Positions 14,221 through 21,940 of a stretch of DNA of 23,213 bases are shown one piece after another; the stretch's first letter is position 1, and every line of letters starts with the position of its first letter. A program made the translations under genes and the position numbers. The DNA comes from JAGPUQ01 sp049325095. GTDB taxonomy: Bacteria; Pseudomonadota; Gammaproteobacteria; Pseudomonadales; Porticoccaceae. The stretch is taken from contig JBMOPO010000064.1 of the NCBI GenBank assembly GCA_049325095.1, forward strand, positions 1-23,213. The letters run 5' to 3'. The notes under the pieces were generated by a model. The model was not told the origin of the DNA. It did no database searches and saw only the letters and a program-made list of their open reading frames with translations.

Positions 14221-14873
14221 AAGCCTTCACCCGCCATGAGGGGCTGGTGGTACCGCTGGATCGCGCCAACGTCGATACCGATCAGATCATCCCCAAGCAG
14301 TTCCTCAAGTCGATCCGGCGCACCGGCTTCGGCCCCAACCTGTTCGACGAATGGCGCTACCTGGACGCCGGCGAGCCGGGGCAGGACTGCGCGCGGCGGC
14401 CGCTGAACCCGGAGTTCGTACTCAACCAGCCGCGCTACCGGGGCGCCAGCATCCTGCTCGCGCGGGAGAACTTCGGCTGCGGTTCGTCCCGGGAGCACGC
14501 TCCCTGGGCGCTGGAGGAGTATGGCTTCCGGGTCCTCATCGCCCCGAGCTTTGCCGACATATTTTTCAATAACTGCTTCAAGAATGGACTTCTTCCGATT
14601 GTTTTAAAAGAAAAAGAAGTGGACCTTCTGTTTGCGGAGACCCTGGCGACCGAGGGTTACCGGCTGACCGTGGATCTGGAGCGGCAGGAACTGCTGCGGC
14701 CCAACGGAGACCGGTTCCGGTTCGACATTGACGCCTTCCGCAAGCGCTGCCTGCTGCAGGGTCTGGACGAGATCGGCCTCACCCTCGAACACGCCGACGA
14801 AATCCGCGCCTTCGAGGCCCGCCACCGCCAGCGACATCCCTGGTTGTTTCAGCGCCCGGCGGGCAGCGGATGA
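14217..14873 (+). CDS. leuD: LeuD, 3-isopropylmalate dehydratase small subunit
   Basis: LeuD is the swivel-domain subunit of isopropylmalate isomerase, partner of LeuC. The protein is 218 residues (E. coli 201). Family blocks include VDTDQIIPKQFLKSI (19-33), LLARENFGCGSSREHAPWAL (81-100) and SFADIFFNNCFKNGLLPI (111-128). The ATG at 14217 overlaps the leuC stop. Bases 14561-14630 inside the gene are strikingly AT-rich (23 G/C of 70 by hand count) although the encoded protein segment is normal for LeuD; see findings. The stop overlaps the methyltransferase start. Confidence 0.98.
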   Translation: MKAFTRHEGLVVPLDRANVDTDQIIPKQFLKSIRRTGFGPNLFDEWRYLDAGEPGQDCARRPLNPEFVLNQPRYRGASILLARENFGCGSSREHAPWALEEYGFRVLIAPSFADIFFNNCFKNGLLPIVLKEKEVDLLFAETLATEGYRLTVDLERQELLRPNGDRFRFDIDAFRKRCLLQGLDEIGLTLEHADEIRAFEARHRQRHPWLFQRPAGSG

Positions 14874-15640
14874 ACCCGGGCGAGGGGTCGCATCGCGACG
14901 CCGTCGGCCGCCAGTTCGGCACCCGCGCGGCGGCCTACCTGCACAGCACTGTCCACGCGCAGGGCTCGGGGTTGGCCGAGCTGCGGGCGGCGGTGGCGGC
15001 CCGGGAAGGCGCCCGGGTATTGGATCTGGGTTGCGGCGCGGGCCACGTCAGCCATCAGGTGGCGCCCCTGGCCGGCGCGGTGGTGGCCTGTGACCTGGCG
15101 CCGGAAATGCTCACCCTGGTCGCCGGGCGCGCCCGCGAACAGGGGCTGGCCAATCTGCACCCGCTCTGCGCCGCCGCCGAGGCGCTGCCGCTCGCCACGG
15201 GGAGTTTCGATCTCGCGCTGAGCCGCTTCTCCGCTCACCACTGGGGCGATCCGGCGCGCGCGCTGGCCGAAATCCGGCGGGTGCTGCGCCCCGGGGGACA
15301 GAGCGTTTTGGTGGACGTGATCTCGCCCGGACCGGCCCTGCTCGATACCCATCTGCAGGCGGTGGAACTGCTGCGGGATCCCAGCCATGTGCGGGATTAC
15401 AGCGCGGCCGAATGGCTGCGCCTGATCGCCGGCGCCGGGTTCAGGGCAACGCGCCACACCCAGGATCGACTGCGGCTGGAGTTCGCCGCCTGGGTGGAGC
15501 GGATGGCGACCCCGGCGCCGCTGCGCGCGGCCATCCGCGCCCTGCAGGATGCCGCCTGCCGGGAGGTCCGCGACTATTTCGAAATCGAGCCCGACGGCTC
15601 GTTCAGCGTCGATGTCATGACCCTCTGGGTGGCGGGCTGA
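14870..15640 (+). CDS. Class I SAM-dependent methyltransferase (UbiE/BioC-like)
   Basis: This 256-residue protein has a standard class I methyltransferase fold. Motif I is LDLGCGAG (51-58), the acidic ribose-binding residue is D75 in CDLAPEM, motif IV-like SFDLALSRFSAHHW is at 112-125, and VLRPGG is at 138-143. The substrate is not evident; the sequence resembles Methyltransf_11 proteins such as UbiE and BioC without being diagnostic of either. The ATG overlaps the leuD stop, so it is translated within the leu operon. From memory of P. aeruginosa, a similar methyltransferase gene sits directly after leuD, so its place here is conserved rather than a recent insertion. Confidence 0.9.
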   Translation: MNPGEGSHRDAVGRQFGTRAAAYLHSTVHAQGSGLAELRAAVAAREGARVLDLGCGAGHVSHQVAPLAGAVVACDLAPEMLTLVAGRAREQGLANLHPLCAAAEALPLATGSFDLALSRFSAHHWGDPARALAEIRRVLRPGGQSVLVDVISPGPALLDTHLQAVELLRDPSHVRDYSAAEWLRLIAGAGFRATRHTQDRLRLEFAAWVERMATPAPLRAAIRALQDAACREVRDYFEIEPDGSFSVDVMTLWVAG

Positions 15641-15641
15641 A

Positions 15642-15655
15642 GCCTCATTGGAGGC
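15642..15655 (+). other. Short hairpin carrying a Shine-Dalgarno-like sequence before asd
   Basis: GCCTC (15642-15646) pairs with GAGGC (15651-15655) around ATTG, so the sequence GGAGG (15650-15654) is partly paired. It lies 44 bases before the asd ATG, too far to be its ribosome site. The remaining bases up to 15698 show no clear promoter. Confidence 0.3.
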
Positions 15656-15698
15656 GGATAAGAGGCGTCAATCAACTTTCGATTTCTGGTGTAACCGA

Positions 15699-16805
15699 AT
15701 GAAAAATGTGGGTTTCATAGGTTGGCGCGGCATGGTCGGCTCGGTGCTCGTGCAGCGCATGCGGGAGGAGAACGACTTCGCCGGCATCCGCGCCCACTTC
15801 TTCACCACCTCCCAGGCCGGCCAGCGCGGGCCGGACCTGGGACAGGGTGGCGCGCCGCTGCTCGACGCCCATGACCTCGACGCCCTGCGCGCCATGGACG
15901 TGATCCTCACCTGCCAGGGCGGCGCCTACACCCAGGCCGTCTACCCCGGCCTGCGGGCCAGTGGCTGGCGGGGTTACTGGATCGACGCCGCCTCGGCGCT
16001 GCGCATGGACCCCGGCGCGGTGATCGTGCTGGACCCGGTCAACGGCGACCGGATCGCGCGCGCGCTGGACGCCGGCGGCAGGCTGTTCGTGGGCGGCAAC
16101 TGCACCGTCAGCCTGATGCTGATGGCGCTGGGCGGATTGTTCCGGGCCGGGCTGGTGGAGTGGGTGAGCGCCATGACCTATCAGGCCGCGTCCGGGGCCG
16201 GGGCGGCCAACATGCGGGAGCTGCTGCGACAGATGGGTGCGCTGCACCAGGCCGCCGCCGATCTGCTGGCCGACCCGGCGAGCTCCATCCTCGACATCGA
16301 TCGCCGGATTACCGGGAGTCTGCGCAGCCCGGAGTTTCCGACCGCGGAATTCGGCCATCCGCTGGCCGGCAGCCTGTTGCCCTGGATCGATACCGAACTC
16401 GACCACGGCCAGAGCCGCGAGGAGTGGAAGGGCGGTGCCGAGGCCAACAGGATTCTCGGCACCGAGCAGGCGCCGATTCCCGTCGACGGCATCTGCGTGC
16501 GCATCGGCGCCATGCGCTGCCACAGCCAGGCCCTGACGGTGAAGCTGCGCCGGGACCTGCCCCTCGCCGAGATCGAAACCCTGATCGCGCAGGCCAACGA
16601 CTGGGTGCGGCTGGTACCCAATCACCGCGACGACAGCCTGCGCCGCCTGACCCCGGCGGCGGTGACCGGCAGCCTGGAAATTCCGATCGGCCGGGTGCGC
16701 AAACTGGCCATGGGCGGGGAGTATCTGGCCGCCTTCACGGTGGGCGACCAACTGCTGTGGGGCGCCGCGGAGCCGCTGCGCCGCATGTTGGCGCTGCTGC
16801 GCTGA
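15699..16805 (+). CDS. asd: Aspartate-semialdehyde dehydrogenase
   Basis: Asd reduces aspartyl-4-phosphate to aspartate semialdehyde with NADPH, the branch point to lysine/diaminopimelate, methionine and threonine. The protein is 368 residues, the long gammaproteobacterial form (E. coli 367). The NADP motif GFIGWRGMVGSVL is at 5-17, the catalytic cysteine is C135 in VGGNCTVSLM, Q162 follows in MTYQAASG, and the general base is H275 in RIGAMRCHSQALT. The N-terminus MKNVGFIGWRGMVGS fixes the start at 15699, yet the bases before it (GTGTAACCGA) hold no Shine-Dalgarno. leuB, expected immediately upstream in Pseudomonas order, is missing. Confidence 0.98.
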   Translation: MKNVGFIGWRGMVGSVLVQRMREENDFAGIRAHFFTTSQAGQRGPDLGQGGAPLLDAHDLDALRAMDVILTCQGGAYTQAVYPGLRASGWRGYWIDAASALRMDPGAVIVLDPVNGDRIARALDAGGRLFVGGNCTVSLMLMALGGLFRAGLVEWVSAMTYQAASGAGAANMRELLRQMGALHQAAADLLADPASSILDIDRRITGSLRSPEFPTAEFGHPLAGSLLPWIDTELDHGQSREEWKGGAEANRILGTEQAPIPVDGICVRIGAMRCHSQALTVKLRRDLPLAEIETLIAQANDWVRLVPNHRDDSLRRLTPAAVTGSLEIPIGRVRKLAMGGEYLAAFTVGDQLLWGAAEPLRRMLALLR

Positions 16806-16831
16806 ACCCCGCCGGCGAACCGCGCGACGGT

Positions 16832-16859
16832 TTTCAGGGCCGCGCCGCGCGCGTACACT
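16832..16859 (+). promoter_or_regulatory. Candidate fimV promoter
   Basis: TTTCAG (16832-16837) and TACACT (16854-16859) are separated by 16 bases. The hexamers are moderate matches to sigma-70. If real, the transcript would start near 16866 and include the stem-loop at 16888-16909 in the fimV leader. Confidence 0.3.
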
Positions 16860-16887
16860 CGGCGCGAAGACGAATTCTGTTAACTGA

Positions 16888-16909
16888 TAGCTGGTTAGCC
16901 GGCTATTTT
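16888..16909 (+). terminator. Candidate intrinsic terminator between asd and fimV
   Basis: TAGCTGG (16888-16894) pairs with CCGGCTA (16899-16905), including one G-T wobble, around a TTAG loop, and is followed by TTTT. It lies 83 bases after the asd stop and 70 before the fimV ATG. It could end the leu-asd transcript or act as a leader structure for fimV. Confidence 0.45.
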
Positions 16910-16978
16910 GGTGCGAGCATTGAGCAGTCCGCCGCGGACGAATCCCGAACCATGGAACCCAGCAGGAAGGTCGCAACG

Positions 16979-19237
16979 ATGAGGTCACGGAAACTGAAAT
17001 GGAGTCTCGGCGCCTGCGCGCTGTTGCTGTCACAGGCCGTCCTGGCGATCGGCCTGGGTGAGATCCGGTTGCAGTCGGCGATGGAGGAGCGGCTGCAGGC
17101 CGAGATCGATCTGCTCAATATCGGCGATCTCGACGAGCAGCAGATGATCGTGAGCCTGGCGCCCCCGGAGGATTTCGAGCAGGCCGGCGTCGACCGGGAT
17201 TTCCAGCTCGCCGACCTGCGGTTCCGGGTGGACCTGGAGGACAAGGCGCGGCCGGTGATCCGGGTGTCTTCCCGCCAGGTCATCAGCGAACCCTACCTGA
17301 ATTTCCTGGTCGAGCTGCGCTGGCCGTCGGGGCGCCTGCTGCGCGAGTACACGCTGCTGCTGGATCTGCCGACCTTTGCGGGAGAATCCAGCGCGGGAAA
17401 GCGCGCCGCCGCGACCCGGACAGTCGCGGCTGATTCGCGCGGCCCCGCCCCGGCGCCCGTCCAGCGCCCCGCCGGGCCGCCCGCCGCGGCGCCCGCCGGC
17501 GGGGCGGGAACCGGAATCGACCGGGTGCAGGTGCGCGGCGGGGATACCCTCTGGGGCATCGCCCAACGGCACCGGCCGGCGGGCGCGACCATTCACCAGA
17601 CCATGGTGGCAATCGCCGCGGCCAATCCCGAGGCGCTGATCGGGGGCGACCTGAATCGGATCCGCCGCGGCGCCTGGCTGACACTGCCGGCTGCCGAGCG
17701 GGTGCGGGCCGTGGATCGGCAAACCGCCCTGGCCAGCTTGCAGCAGCGCCCGGCGACACCGCCCGTGGTGGAAGCCGGTGCCGCCGAGGTTGCCCCGGCG
17801 GACAGCGCCGGAGCCGGGGGAGCGGACGGCGAACTGCGGCTCACCGCAGCGGATGGCAGCGGCGCCGGCGGGGGCGCGGGCTCCGCAGCCGGCACCGGCC
17901 AGGGTGGTGCCCAGGCGGGTCAGGATCTTGCGGCGGTACTCGAGGAGCGCGACCGCCTGGCGCGGGAGAACACCGAGCTGCAGGCCCGCATCGACAGCCT
18001 GCAGGCCCAGTTGAGCACGCTCAATCGGCTGGTCGAACTGGATGCCCCGACCCTGGCCAACCTGCCGGACCGCCCCGGCGGCGGCGCGGCAATCGCCCCG
18101 GCGCCCGCGGGCGATGCGGCCGGCCCCACCGCAGATCAGACCGCCGCCGTCGAATCGACGCTCCCGGCGGAACCCGCCGCGGTTGCCACACCACCCGAGC
18201 CGGTCGCCGAACCGGCGCCCGAACCGCGGCCGGAAACACCAGAGACGACGGCCGCAACCACCGAATCGCCCACGGCCCGCGGCCCATTGGCCGCCCTGTC
18301 ACAACTGAGCGATCGCCTGCTCCCCTGGCTGGGCGCGGCGGCCGCGCTGCTGATCGGGCTGTTGATATGGTTTGCGTTGCGCGGCCGCTCCGGCATCCAG
18401 CAACAGGGACTGCAACTGCCGGGAGATCTGGACCGGCCGGCCACCACCGGGGGCGCTGCTCCCGAGCGGGACGAGATCCCGGAACGGGAGTTGTTCGCCA
18501 CGCCCTCGACCGCCGAAGGTCCGGAAGACGCGCTCGCCGAGGCCGATGTCTGCCTGTCGTTCGGAAACGATGCTCAGGCGGAGGAACTGCTGCGGGAGGC
18601 GCTGGAGGAATATCCCAACGAGCCCCGGCTCCACCTGAAACTGCTGGAAGTGTTCGCCTCTCGCTCGGATCGGGCGGCCTTCGCAGCCCATCTGCCGCAG
18701 CTTGCGGCCCTGGGTGACCTGGACACCTTTGCCGCAGCGGAGGCGCTGCAGCGCCAACTGGAGGATAGTGCCGACCGCACCGGTGAAGGGGAGCCCCTCG
18801 CGACGGGCCGGGGCGCGACCGCGCCCGACACGCCGCTGGCGGATTTCGAGCTCGATCTCGAACTGGATCTCGACGCGGTGCCGGCACAGGCCGCGGCGCC
18901 ACAGCGGACGGCCGCCGACACCTCCCTCGCGGCGGCCGGCCTGGAGGACTTCGACCTCGGTCTGGACCAGTTCGAGGAGAGCGCGGCGGACACAGAGGTT
19001 TCGGGCGGTGCCGAAGCGGGCTCCAGCGCCGCGGCCGGGAACGCGGAACAGTCTCCGCTGGAAGACCTCGAATTGTTCGCGCCCGGCCAGGAGGTCGCCA
19101 CCCAACTCGAGCTGGCCCACGCCTATGTGGACATGGGCGATGCCGAGGGTGCCCGCGAGATTCTCGACTATGTGGTCGAGGCCGGTGACGACGAGCAGCG
19201 GGAAGCGGCGCGGGAGTTGCTCGCCCGGCTCGGATGA
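16979..19237 (+). CDS. fimV: FimV, polar hub/type IV pilus assembly protein
   Basis: FimV is an inner-membrane peptidoglycan-binding scaffold that organises the cell pole and type IV pilus secretin assembly. The 752-residue protein has a signal peptide (1-23, cleavage after QAVLA) and the family N-terminal domain (24-131, IGLGEIRLQSAMEERLQAEI). A LysM domain spans about 183-237 (GDTLWGIAQRHRP), followed by Ala/Gly/Pro-rich linkers and a coiled coil at 317-353. A single membrane helix (447-467) leads to an acidic cytoplasmic region with TPR-like repeats (517-575) and the C-terminal FimV domain (704-750, ATQLELAHAYVDMGDAEGAREILDYV). ATG 16979 has AGGAAGG 9 bases upstream; an in-frame ATG at 16952 is less likely. 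It is shorter than Pseudomonas FimV (about 920 residues), mainly in the linkers. Confidence 0.95.
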   Translation: MRSRKLKWSLGACALLLSQAVLAIGLGEIRLQSAMEERLQAEIDLLNIGDLDEQQMIVSLAPPEDFEQAGVDRDFQLADLRFRVDLEDKARPVIRVSSRQVISEPYLNFLVELRWPSGRLLREYTLLLDLPTFAGESSAGKRAAATRTVAADSRGPAPAPVQRPAGPPAAAPAGGAGTGIDRVQVRGGDTLWGIAQRHRPAGATIHQTMVAIAAANPEALIGGDLNRIRRGAWLTLPAAERVRAVDRQTALASLQQRPATPPVVEAGAAEVAPADSAGAGGADGELRLTAADGSGAGGGAGSAAGTGQGGAQAGQDLAAVLEERDRLARENTELQARIDSLQAQLSTLNRLVELDAPTLANLPDRPGGGAAIAPAPAGDAAGPTADQTAAVESTLPAEPAAVATPPEPVAEPAPEPRPETPETTAATTESPTARGPLAALSQLSDRLLPWLGAAAALLIGLLIWFALRGRSGIQQQGLQLPGDLDRPATTGGAAPERDEIPERELFATPSTAEGPEDALAEADVCLSFGNDAQAEELLREALEEYPNEPRLHLKLLEVFASRSDRAAFAAHLPQLAALGDLDTFAAAEALQRQLEDSADRTGEGEPLATGRGATAPDTPLADFELDLELDLDAVPAQAAAPQRTAADTSLAAAGLEDFDLGLDQFEESAADTEVSGGAEAGSSAAAGNAEQSPLEDLELFAPGQEVATQLELAHAYVDMGDAEGAREILDYVVEAGDDEQREAARELLARLG

Positions 19238-19403
19238 ACCGGCGCGCCAACGCAGATGCGGCCGTATCCCGGGCCGGGTCATGGCCGCCCCCGGGGGCCG
19301 CGAGTCCCTCAGCCGCCGGTGCGCCCTGAACGCGCCCTGATTAAACCGGCGGGCAAGTTGCCAGTCCCTTCCACAGATCAAGGCTTGCATCACCCGGCAA
19401 CCG

Positions 19404-20303
19404 ATGGCGGAATCCTGGGTCTACCACCGCAATTGCCGCGTTCCCGCCGGCCGGACCCTGCCGGCGGGGGTGCGCCGCTTCGCCGCGGTCTTGGAGTATG
19501 ACGGCAGCCCCTACCGGGGCTGGCAGCGACAGGCGCACTGCGCCAGCGTCCAGCATCAGGTGGAGTCGGCGCTGGCCGCGGTGGCCGATGAACCCATCGC
19601 GGTCGCCTGCGCCGGCCGCACCGATACCGGCGTGCACGCCACCGCCCAGGTCATCCATTTCGATTCGGCCGCGCCGCGCAGCCCCGACAACTGGCTGCGG
19701 GGAGCCAACACCCGGCTGCCACCCGCCATCCGGCTGCGCTGGGTCGAGGAAGTCCCGGCCGGTTTTCACGCCCGGTTCGGGGCGCTGGCGCGCACCTACC
19801 GCTATCTGATCCACCAGGGGACCACGGCTCCGGCGATCCTGCGCAACCACGTCTGCTGGGAGCGCCGCCCGCTGGACCTGGCGGGGATGCAGGCCGCGGC
19901 CCGGGAACTGGTCGGCGAGCGGGACTTCAGCGCCTTCCAGGGAGCCGGTTGCCAGTCGCAGACGCCGCGCCGCCACCTCAGTGAACTGCGCATCTGGCGG
20001 CAGGGGTCGCTGGTGATCCTGGAACTCACCGCCAACGCTTTCCTGCTCCACATGGTACGCAACATTGCCGGGGCGCTCCGCGCGGTGGGCCGGGGCGAGC
20101 GGCCGCCGGAGTGGATCGGGGCGCTGCTGGAGTCGGGCCGGCGCGCGCTGGCGCCGGCCACCGCGCCTGCCGCGGGACTCTATCTGGTCGGCGTACACTA
20201 TCCGCCGGCGCTGCGCATCCCCTCGCTGGTGGGCGGCCCCGGGTTTCTCGATGCCGCGCCCCCGAGTGCGGTGGAACGGCCGCTGTGGGAGCGCCACCAG
20301 TGA
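19404..20303 (+). CDS. truA: TruA, tRNA pseudouridine(38-40) synthase
   Basis: TruA converts uridines 38, 39 and 40 of the tRNA anticodon stem-loop to pseudouridine. The protein is 299 residues from ATG 19404. Family blocks are AVLEYDGSPYRGWQRQ (28-43), the catalytic aspartate D74 in AGRTDTGVHA, ARTYRYLI in the middle, and FLLHMVRNIAGAL near the end. E. coli TruA is 270 residues and starts about 15 residues before EYDG, so the first part may be an extension; a GTG at 19470 is an alternative start. No strong ribosome site precedes either. The 166-bp gap after fimV shows a GC palindrome (19287-19298) but no clear promoter. The stop overlaps trpF. Confidence 0.95.
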   Translation: MAESWVYHRNCRVPAGRTLPAGVRRFAAVLEYDGSPYRGWQRQAHCASVQHQVESALAAVADEPIAVACAGRTDTGVHATAQVIHFDSAAPRSPDNWLRGANTRLPPAIRLRWVEEVPAGFHARFGALARTYRYLIHQGTTAPAILRNHVCWERRPLDLAGMQAAARELVGERDFSAFQGAGCQSQTPRRHLSELRIWRQGSLVILELTANAFLLHMVRNIAGALRAVGRGERPPEWIGALLESGRRALAPATAPAAGLYLVGVHYPPALRIPSLVGGPGFLDAAPPSAVERPLWERHQ

Positions 20304-20920
20304 CCAGGACTTTCGTCAAGATCTGTGGAATCACCTGCCTCGAGGATGCCCGGCTGGCGGTCGCCGCCGGTGCCGATGCACTGGGGTTCGTGTTTCACCC
20401 GCCGAGCCCGCGGGCAGTCGCGGTCGATGCCGCCGCCGCCATCGTCGCCGCCCTGGGGCCCTTCGTGACCAGCGTCGCGCTGTTCGTCGACGCCGACCCA
20501 CAGCGGGTGGGCGCGGTGCTGGCGGCGACCGGGATTCGGCTCGCACAGTTCCATGGCAGCGAATCCCCGGATTACTGCGCGGCGTTCGGGCGGCCCTACA
20601 TCAAGGCCATCCGGATGGCGCCGGACCTGGAGCCCACCGCCACCGCGCAGCGCTACCCGGATGCCGCGGCCTGGCTGTTCGACGCCTGGAATCCGGCGCT
20701 GGCGGGCGGTACCGGAACGGCGTTCGACTGGTCCCGGCTGCCCGCGGCGCCGGCGCGGCCCCTGATTCTGGCCGGGGGCCTGACCGCCGCCAACGTGGGC
20801 GAGGCGATCCGCCGGGTGCGCCCCTACGCGGTCGACGTCAGCAGCGGCGTCGAGTCCACCCCCGGGCGCAAGGATCCCGAGCGGCTGCGGGCCTTTCTGG
20901 CCGCCGTGCGCGCGGCCTGA
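20300..20920 (+). CDS. trpF: TrpF, phosphoribosylanthranilate isomerase
   Basis: TrpF catalyses the Amadori rearrangement of N-(5'-phosphoribosyl)anthranilate in tryptophan biosynthesis. The 206-residue TIM barrel has the general base C9 in VKICGIT and the general acid D128 in WLFDAW. Phosphate-binding loops are LAGGLTAANV (157-166) and VDVSSGVE (178-185). The start is a GTG at 20300 overlapping the truA TGA, giving the conserved N-terminus MTRTFVKICGI; the longer open frame upstream is a shadow of truA. trpB and trpA do not follow, as in Pseudomonas, where they lie elsewhere. Confidence 0.97.
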   Translation: MTRTFVKICGITCLEDARLAVAAGADALGFVFHPPSPRAVAVDAAAAIVAALGPFVTSVALFVDADPQRVGAVLAATGIRLAQFHGSESPDYCAAFGRPYIKAIRMAPDLEPTATAQRYPDAAAWLFDAWNPALAGGTGTAFDWSRLPAAPARPLILAGGLTAANVGEAIRRVRPYAVDVSSGVESTPGRKDPERLRAFLAAVRAA

Positions 20921-20979
20921 ACTCGGCTTCTCCCGCTGGCGCCCGGCGCACAGTGCGGTTGTAATCGACGGCCACAACA

Positions 20980-21007
20980 TTGACAGCGACCGGCCCGAGG
21001 GTAGGAT
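20980..21007 (+). promoter_or_regulatory. Sigma-70-type promoter for accD
   Basis: A perfect -35 TTGACA (20980-20985) and a -10 TAGGAT (21002-21007, four of six consensus bases) are 16 bases apart. The predicted transcript starts near 21014, and a strong purine-rich ribosome site (GGGGAGGGGG, 21019-21028) precedes the accD ATG. This is the clearest promoter in the window and suggests accD-folC can be expressed separately from trpF. Confidence 0.7.
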
Positions 21008-21037
21008 GCGCCCGGGTCGGGGAGGGGGAATGCGAAC

Positions 21038-21940
21038 ATGAGTTGGTTGAGCAAGATTCGGCCGTCCGGTCTCAAGACCCAGGCGCGCGATCGCCCGCGC
21101 AGCGTGCCCGAGGGCATCTGGACGCCCTGCCCGAAATGCACCGCGCCACTCTATCGCCCGGAGTTGGAGCGCAATCTGGAAGTCTGTCCCAAATGCGGCC
21201 ACCACCTGCGGATCGGCGCGCGGCGGCGGCTCGATCTCTTTCTCGACCCCGCCGACCGCGCGGAGCTGGCCACCGAGGTGGTGCCGGTGGACCGGCTGAA
21301 GTTCCGCGACGTCAAGCGCTACCGGGACCGGCTGGCCGCCGCCCAGAAGGCGACTGGCGAAAAGGATGCCCTGGTGGCCATGCGCGGCGCGGTCCAGGGT
21401 GTTCCGGTGATCGCGACCGCCTTCGAGTTCGATTTCCAGGGCGGCTCGATGGGCTACGCGGTGGGCGAAAAATTCACCCGCGCGGCGCACCTGGCGCTGG
21501 AGGAGGGCATCGGTCTGGTGTGCTTTTCCGCCACCGGCGGCGCGCGCATGCAGGAGGCGCTGATCTCGCTGATGCAGATGGCCAAGACCAGCGCCATCCT
21601 CGAACGCCTCAAGGCGGCCGGCGTGCCCTACATCTCGGTGCTCACCGACCCGGTGTATGGGGGGGTATCGGCCAGTCTGGCGCTGCTCGGCGACATCAAT
21701 ATCGCCGAGCCCGGAGCCCGCTCGGGCTTCGCCGGGCCCAACATCATCGAGCAGACCATCCGCCAGAAACTGCCGGCCGGATTCCAGCGCAGCGAATTCC
21801 TGCTCGAACACGGCGCCATCGACATGATCGTCGCGCGGCCCGCACTGCGCTCCACCATCGCGCGGCTGCTCGCCATCCTGGGCGGCCGGCCGTCGCCCGT
21901 GCCAGCGGAGCCCGATGCCCAGGCCGAACTCGCTGGCTGA
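21038..21940 (+). CDS. accD: AccD, acetyl-CoA carboxylase carboxyltransferase beta subunit
   Basis: AccD forms the carboxyltransferase with AccA, transferring CO2 from biotin to acetyl-CoA to give malonyl-CoA for fatty acid synthesis. The protein is 300 residues (E. coli 304). An N-terminal zinc ribbon uses C31, C34, C50 and C53 (TPCPKC and EVCPKCGHH). The crotonase-fold core contains GGSMGYAVGEKFTRA and CFSATGGARMQEALISLMQM, which bind acetyl-CoA. The ATG at 21038 fits the family start MSWLSKI and follows a strong ribosome site. The 3' end overlaps the folC start by 26 bases. Confidence 0.98.
   Translation: MSWLSKIRPSGLKTQARDRPRSVPEGIWTPCPKCTAPLYRPELERNLEVCPKCGHHLRIGARRRLDLFLDPADRAELATEVVPVDRLKFRDVKRYRDRLAAAQKATGEKDALVAMRGAVQGVPVIATAFEFDFQGGSMGYAVGEKFTRAAHLALEEGIGLVCFSATGGARMQEALISLMQMAKTSAILERLKAAGVPYISVLTDPVYGGVSASLALLGDINIAEPGARSGFAGPNIIEQTIRQKLPAGFQRSEFLLEHGAIDMIVARPALRSTIARLLAILGGRPSPVPAEPDAQAELAG

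Noticed and set aside
12688..14498. Two long minus-strand frames opposite leuC
   Set aside because: LeuC has all its cluster cysteines on the plus strand; the antisense frames are compositional artefacts.
19287..19298. GC palindrome GCCCCCGGGGGC after fimV as a terminator
   Set aside because: There is no room for a loop without breaking the stem, and no T-tract follows.
20921..21037. Absence of trpB and trpA between trpF and accD
   Set aside because: Pseudomonas and others have the same trpF-accD adjacency with trpBA elsewhere, so this is not unusual.
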